Source: Actinomadura meyerae (GTDB lineage Bacteria; Actinomycetota; Actinomycetes; Streptosporangiales; Streptosporangiaceae). From it: a stretch of 64,000 nt of DNA. Positions 62,704 to 64,000 of the stretch are shown here, piece by piece; the first letter of the stretch is position 1, and every line of letters starts with the position of its first letter. A program made the position numbers and the translations under genes. Under the pieces are notes generated by a model. That model saw nothing but the letters and a program-made list of their open reading frames with translations. It searched no databases and had not been told where the DNA came from. The stretch lies in NCBI RefSeq assembly GCF_900188445.1, contig NZ_FZOR01000019.1, positions 62,001-126,000 of the forward strand, given 5' to 3'.

Positions 62704-64000
62704 GTGAGTAATCCAAGCCAGCCCCGACCGGAACCCGGGTCGCAGCGGCCGGGCGGGCAGCAGAACCCCCGTCCCGGCGATCCCGGGCGTCCGGGCACCG
62801 ACGACGCCCCCGGCGCGCCGCGGAGCCAAGGCCCCGCGGACGGTCCGGGCTTCATGGGCGGCCACGCCGTCCCCGGCGGAGGACCCGCCGCACCGCTGGG
62901 CGGTGCGGCGCCGACCGCGCCGACTCCCGCGATCCCGCCGGCGCCCCCGTCCCAGGGCCGCCACGCCGCCGGGCCCGCCGCACTCGGCCGGCCCGCTCCG
63001 GGCCAGCCGGCTCCGGGCCAGCCTGGAGCGCCGGGCGGACCTGGAGCACCGGGCGGTCCCGGAGCGCAGGGCGGACCTGGAGCGCAGGGCCAGCCCGGAG
63101 CGGCCGGCAGGCCTTCGGCGCCCGGCGGCCCGCCCGCGCTGCGCGGGCCGGGGCAGCAGGGCGCCTCCCCCATGGGCGGTGCGCAGCCCCCGCAGGGCGG
63201 GCCGATGCGGCCGGGTGGGCCGCCCGCGCCCGGCGGAGGTGCGCCGGGACGGCCCTTCGCGCCCGGCGGTCCGGGGCCCATGAGCGGGCCTCCCGGCATG
63301 GGCGGTCCGGCCGGAGCGGCCGGGATGGGCATGGCCGGGGCGGCCGGCGGGGCGGCGAAGCCCGGCGTCAAGGACAAGCTCAACGAGCTCGGGAAGACCG
63401 GGCAGGAACTCGCGGGGAAGCTCACCGCGAGGTTCCAGGGGAAGGGCGTCCGGGCGGCGAACCGGTCCGGCGGCCCGGCGGGACCCGGCGGCCCGGGCGG
63501 GCCAGGCGGTCCAGGCGGTCCCGGTGGACCTGGAGGACCGGGCGGTCCCGGTGGTCCGGGCGGGCCGGGGCGGCACGGGACGCCGCCGGGCCCGCAGAAG
63601 AAGGGCGTCCTCGGGCACCTGCGGTCCCGGGAGACCGGCTGGCGGCGGTACATCCCGTCCTGGAAGATCGTGGCCGGTGTCTGCGGGCTCGGCGTGGCCG
63701 CGTTCATCACGCTGATCTGGGTGGCCTACACGAACACGCCCACCCCCGCCGAGCCGACGGTCGCGGGCGTCGAGGACCAGGCGTCCATCTTCTACTACAC
63801 CGACGGCACCGAGATCGGACGGATCGGCAAGAAGCGGCAGAGCGTCGAGCTGAAGCAGATCCCGCCCTTCGTCCAGGACGCGGTCCTGGCGGCGGAGAAC
63901 CGCAGCTTCCGCACCGACCCCGGCTTCTCGATCAAGGGCACGACGCGGGCGGTGTGGGACAACCTGACCGGCGGGTCCGGCGGCGGTTCCACGATCACGC
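62704..64000 (+). CDS. Class A penicillin-binding protein (partial, 5' part)
   Basis: This bifunctional peptidoglycan glycosyltransferase/transpeptidase runs off the right edge; 432 codons are visible. GTG 62704 has GAGG 4 bp upstream. The first 315 residues are a Pro/Gly/Ala/Gln-rich cytoplasmic extension with a collagen-like GGP run (about 257-283). One membrane helix (about 320-342, WKIVAGVCGLGVAAFITLIW) follows. The glycosyltransferase domain then starts, with the catalytic glutamate at residue 398 (AAENRSF) and GGSTIT at the cut. The transpeptidase half lies outside. It is the usual actinomycete neighbour of padR-ino1. Confidence 0.9.
   Translation, partial: MSNPSQPRPEPGSQRPGGQQNPRPGDPGRPGTDDAPGAPRSQGPADGPGFMGGHAVPGGGPAAPLGGAAPTAPTPAIPPAPPSQGRHAAGPAALGRPAPGQPAPGQPGAPGGPGAPGGPGAQGGPGAQGQPGAAGRPSAPGGPPALRGPGQQGASPMGGAQPPQGGPMRPGGPPAPGGGAPGRPFAPGGPGPMSGPPGMGGPAGAAGMGMAGAAGGAAKPGVKDKLNELGKTGQELAGKLTARFQGKGVRAANRSGGPAGPGGPGGPGGPGGPGGPGGPGGPGGPGGPGRHGTPPGPQKKGVLGHLRSRETGWRRYIPSWKIVAGVCGLGVAAFITLIWVAYTNTPTPAEPTVAGVEDQASIFYYTDGTEIGRIGKKRQSVELKQIPPFVQDAVLAAENRSFRTDPGFSIKGTTRAVWDNLTGGSGGGSTIT

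Overview
The window is a contiguous piece of a high-GC actinomycete chromosome that spans the replication origin. The gene order dciA-recF-gnd-dnaN-[oriC]-dnaA / rpmH-rnpA-yidD-yidC-khpB-rsmG-parA-parB, a mycothiol-type enzyme (MDMPI domain), a DnaA with a very long domain II, and frequent GTG/TTG starts all point to Actinobacteria. A Streptosporangiales/Thermomonosporaceae-like genome (Actinomadura type) is my inference, not something shown directly.

Layout: (1) 1-5.5 kb, the cydABDC operon for cytochrome bd oxidase, with cydA cut by the window edge. (2) 5.5-17.2 kb, an accessory stretch. It holds glyoxalase-fold proteins, a HAD hydrolase, a DLW-39 microprotein, an SDR, a secreted M64 metallopeptidase, a DMT exporter with an AraC regulator, a hydroxyquinol-type dioxygenase, and several gene-free patches with DnaA-box pairs. 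tRNA-Ala(TGC) and tRNA-Ile(GAT) bracket it. (3) 17.2-30.5 kb, the replication arm on the minus strand: DUF3566 protein, gyrA, gyrB, dciA, recF, gnd, dnaN, the oriC spacer (27.7-28.4 kb) and dnaA. (4) 31-37.3 kb, plus strand: rpmH, rnpA, yidD, yidC and khpB in a tight chain, then rsmG-parA-parB. (5) 37.3-44.5 kb, ParB binding sites flanking a Ddl-like ATP-grasp gene, an aminotransferase, a GNAT, trxA/trxB and a dienelactone-hydrolase-like gene. (6) 44.6-53 kb, a minus-strand envelope block: sigM with its anti-sigma factor, a pseudokinase, murJ, DUF6049 and a YbaK-like gene. (7) 53.4-64 kb, cca-bioA, TetR-MFS, an oligopeptide-binding lipoprotein, ino1, PadR and the first part of a class A penicillin-binding protein.

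How it works together: DnaA, DnaN, RecF, DciA and gyrase serve initiation and replication. ParA/ParB act on at least six parS-like 16-mers, of which I read two with a perfect 14-bp core; the sites are clustered near parAB, with one outlier in the start of cydC. YidC, MurJ, the pseudokinase and the PBP serve membrane and wall assembly.

Most noteworthy: a 419-bp out-of-phase overlap of the DUF6049 gene with the only usable 5' end of murJ; a perfect 13-bp inverted repeat of two DnaA boxes inside recF; DnaA-box palindromes far from oriC on the gyr side only; the parS pair bracketing the ddl-like gene; and a stand-alone MurJ-type pseudokinase with a discoidin-like outer domain. I found no CRISPR array, insertion sequence or prophage.
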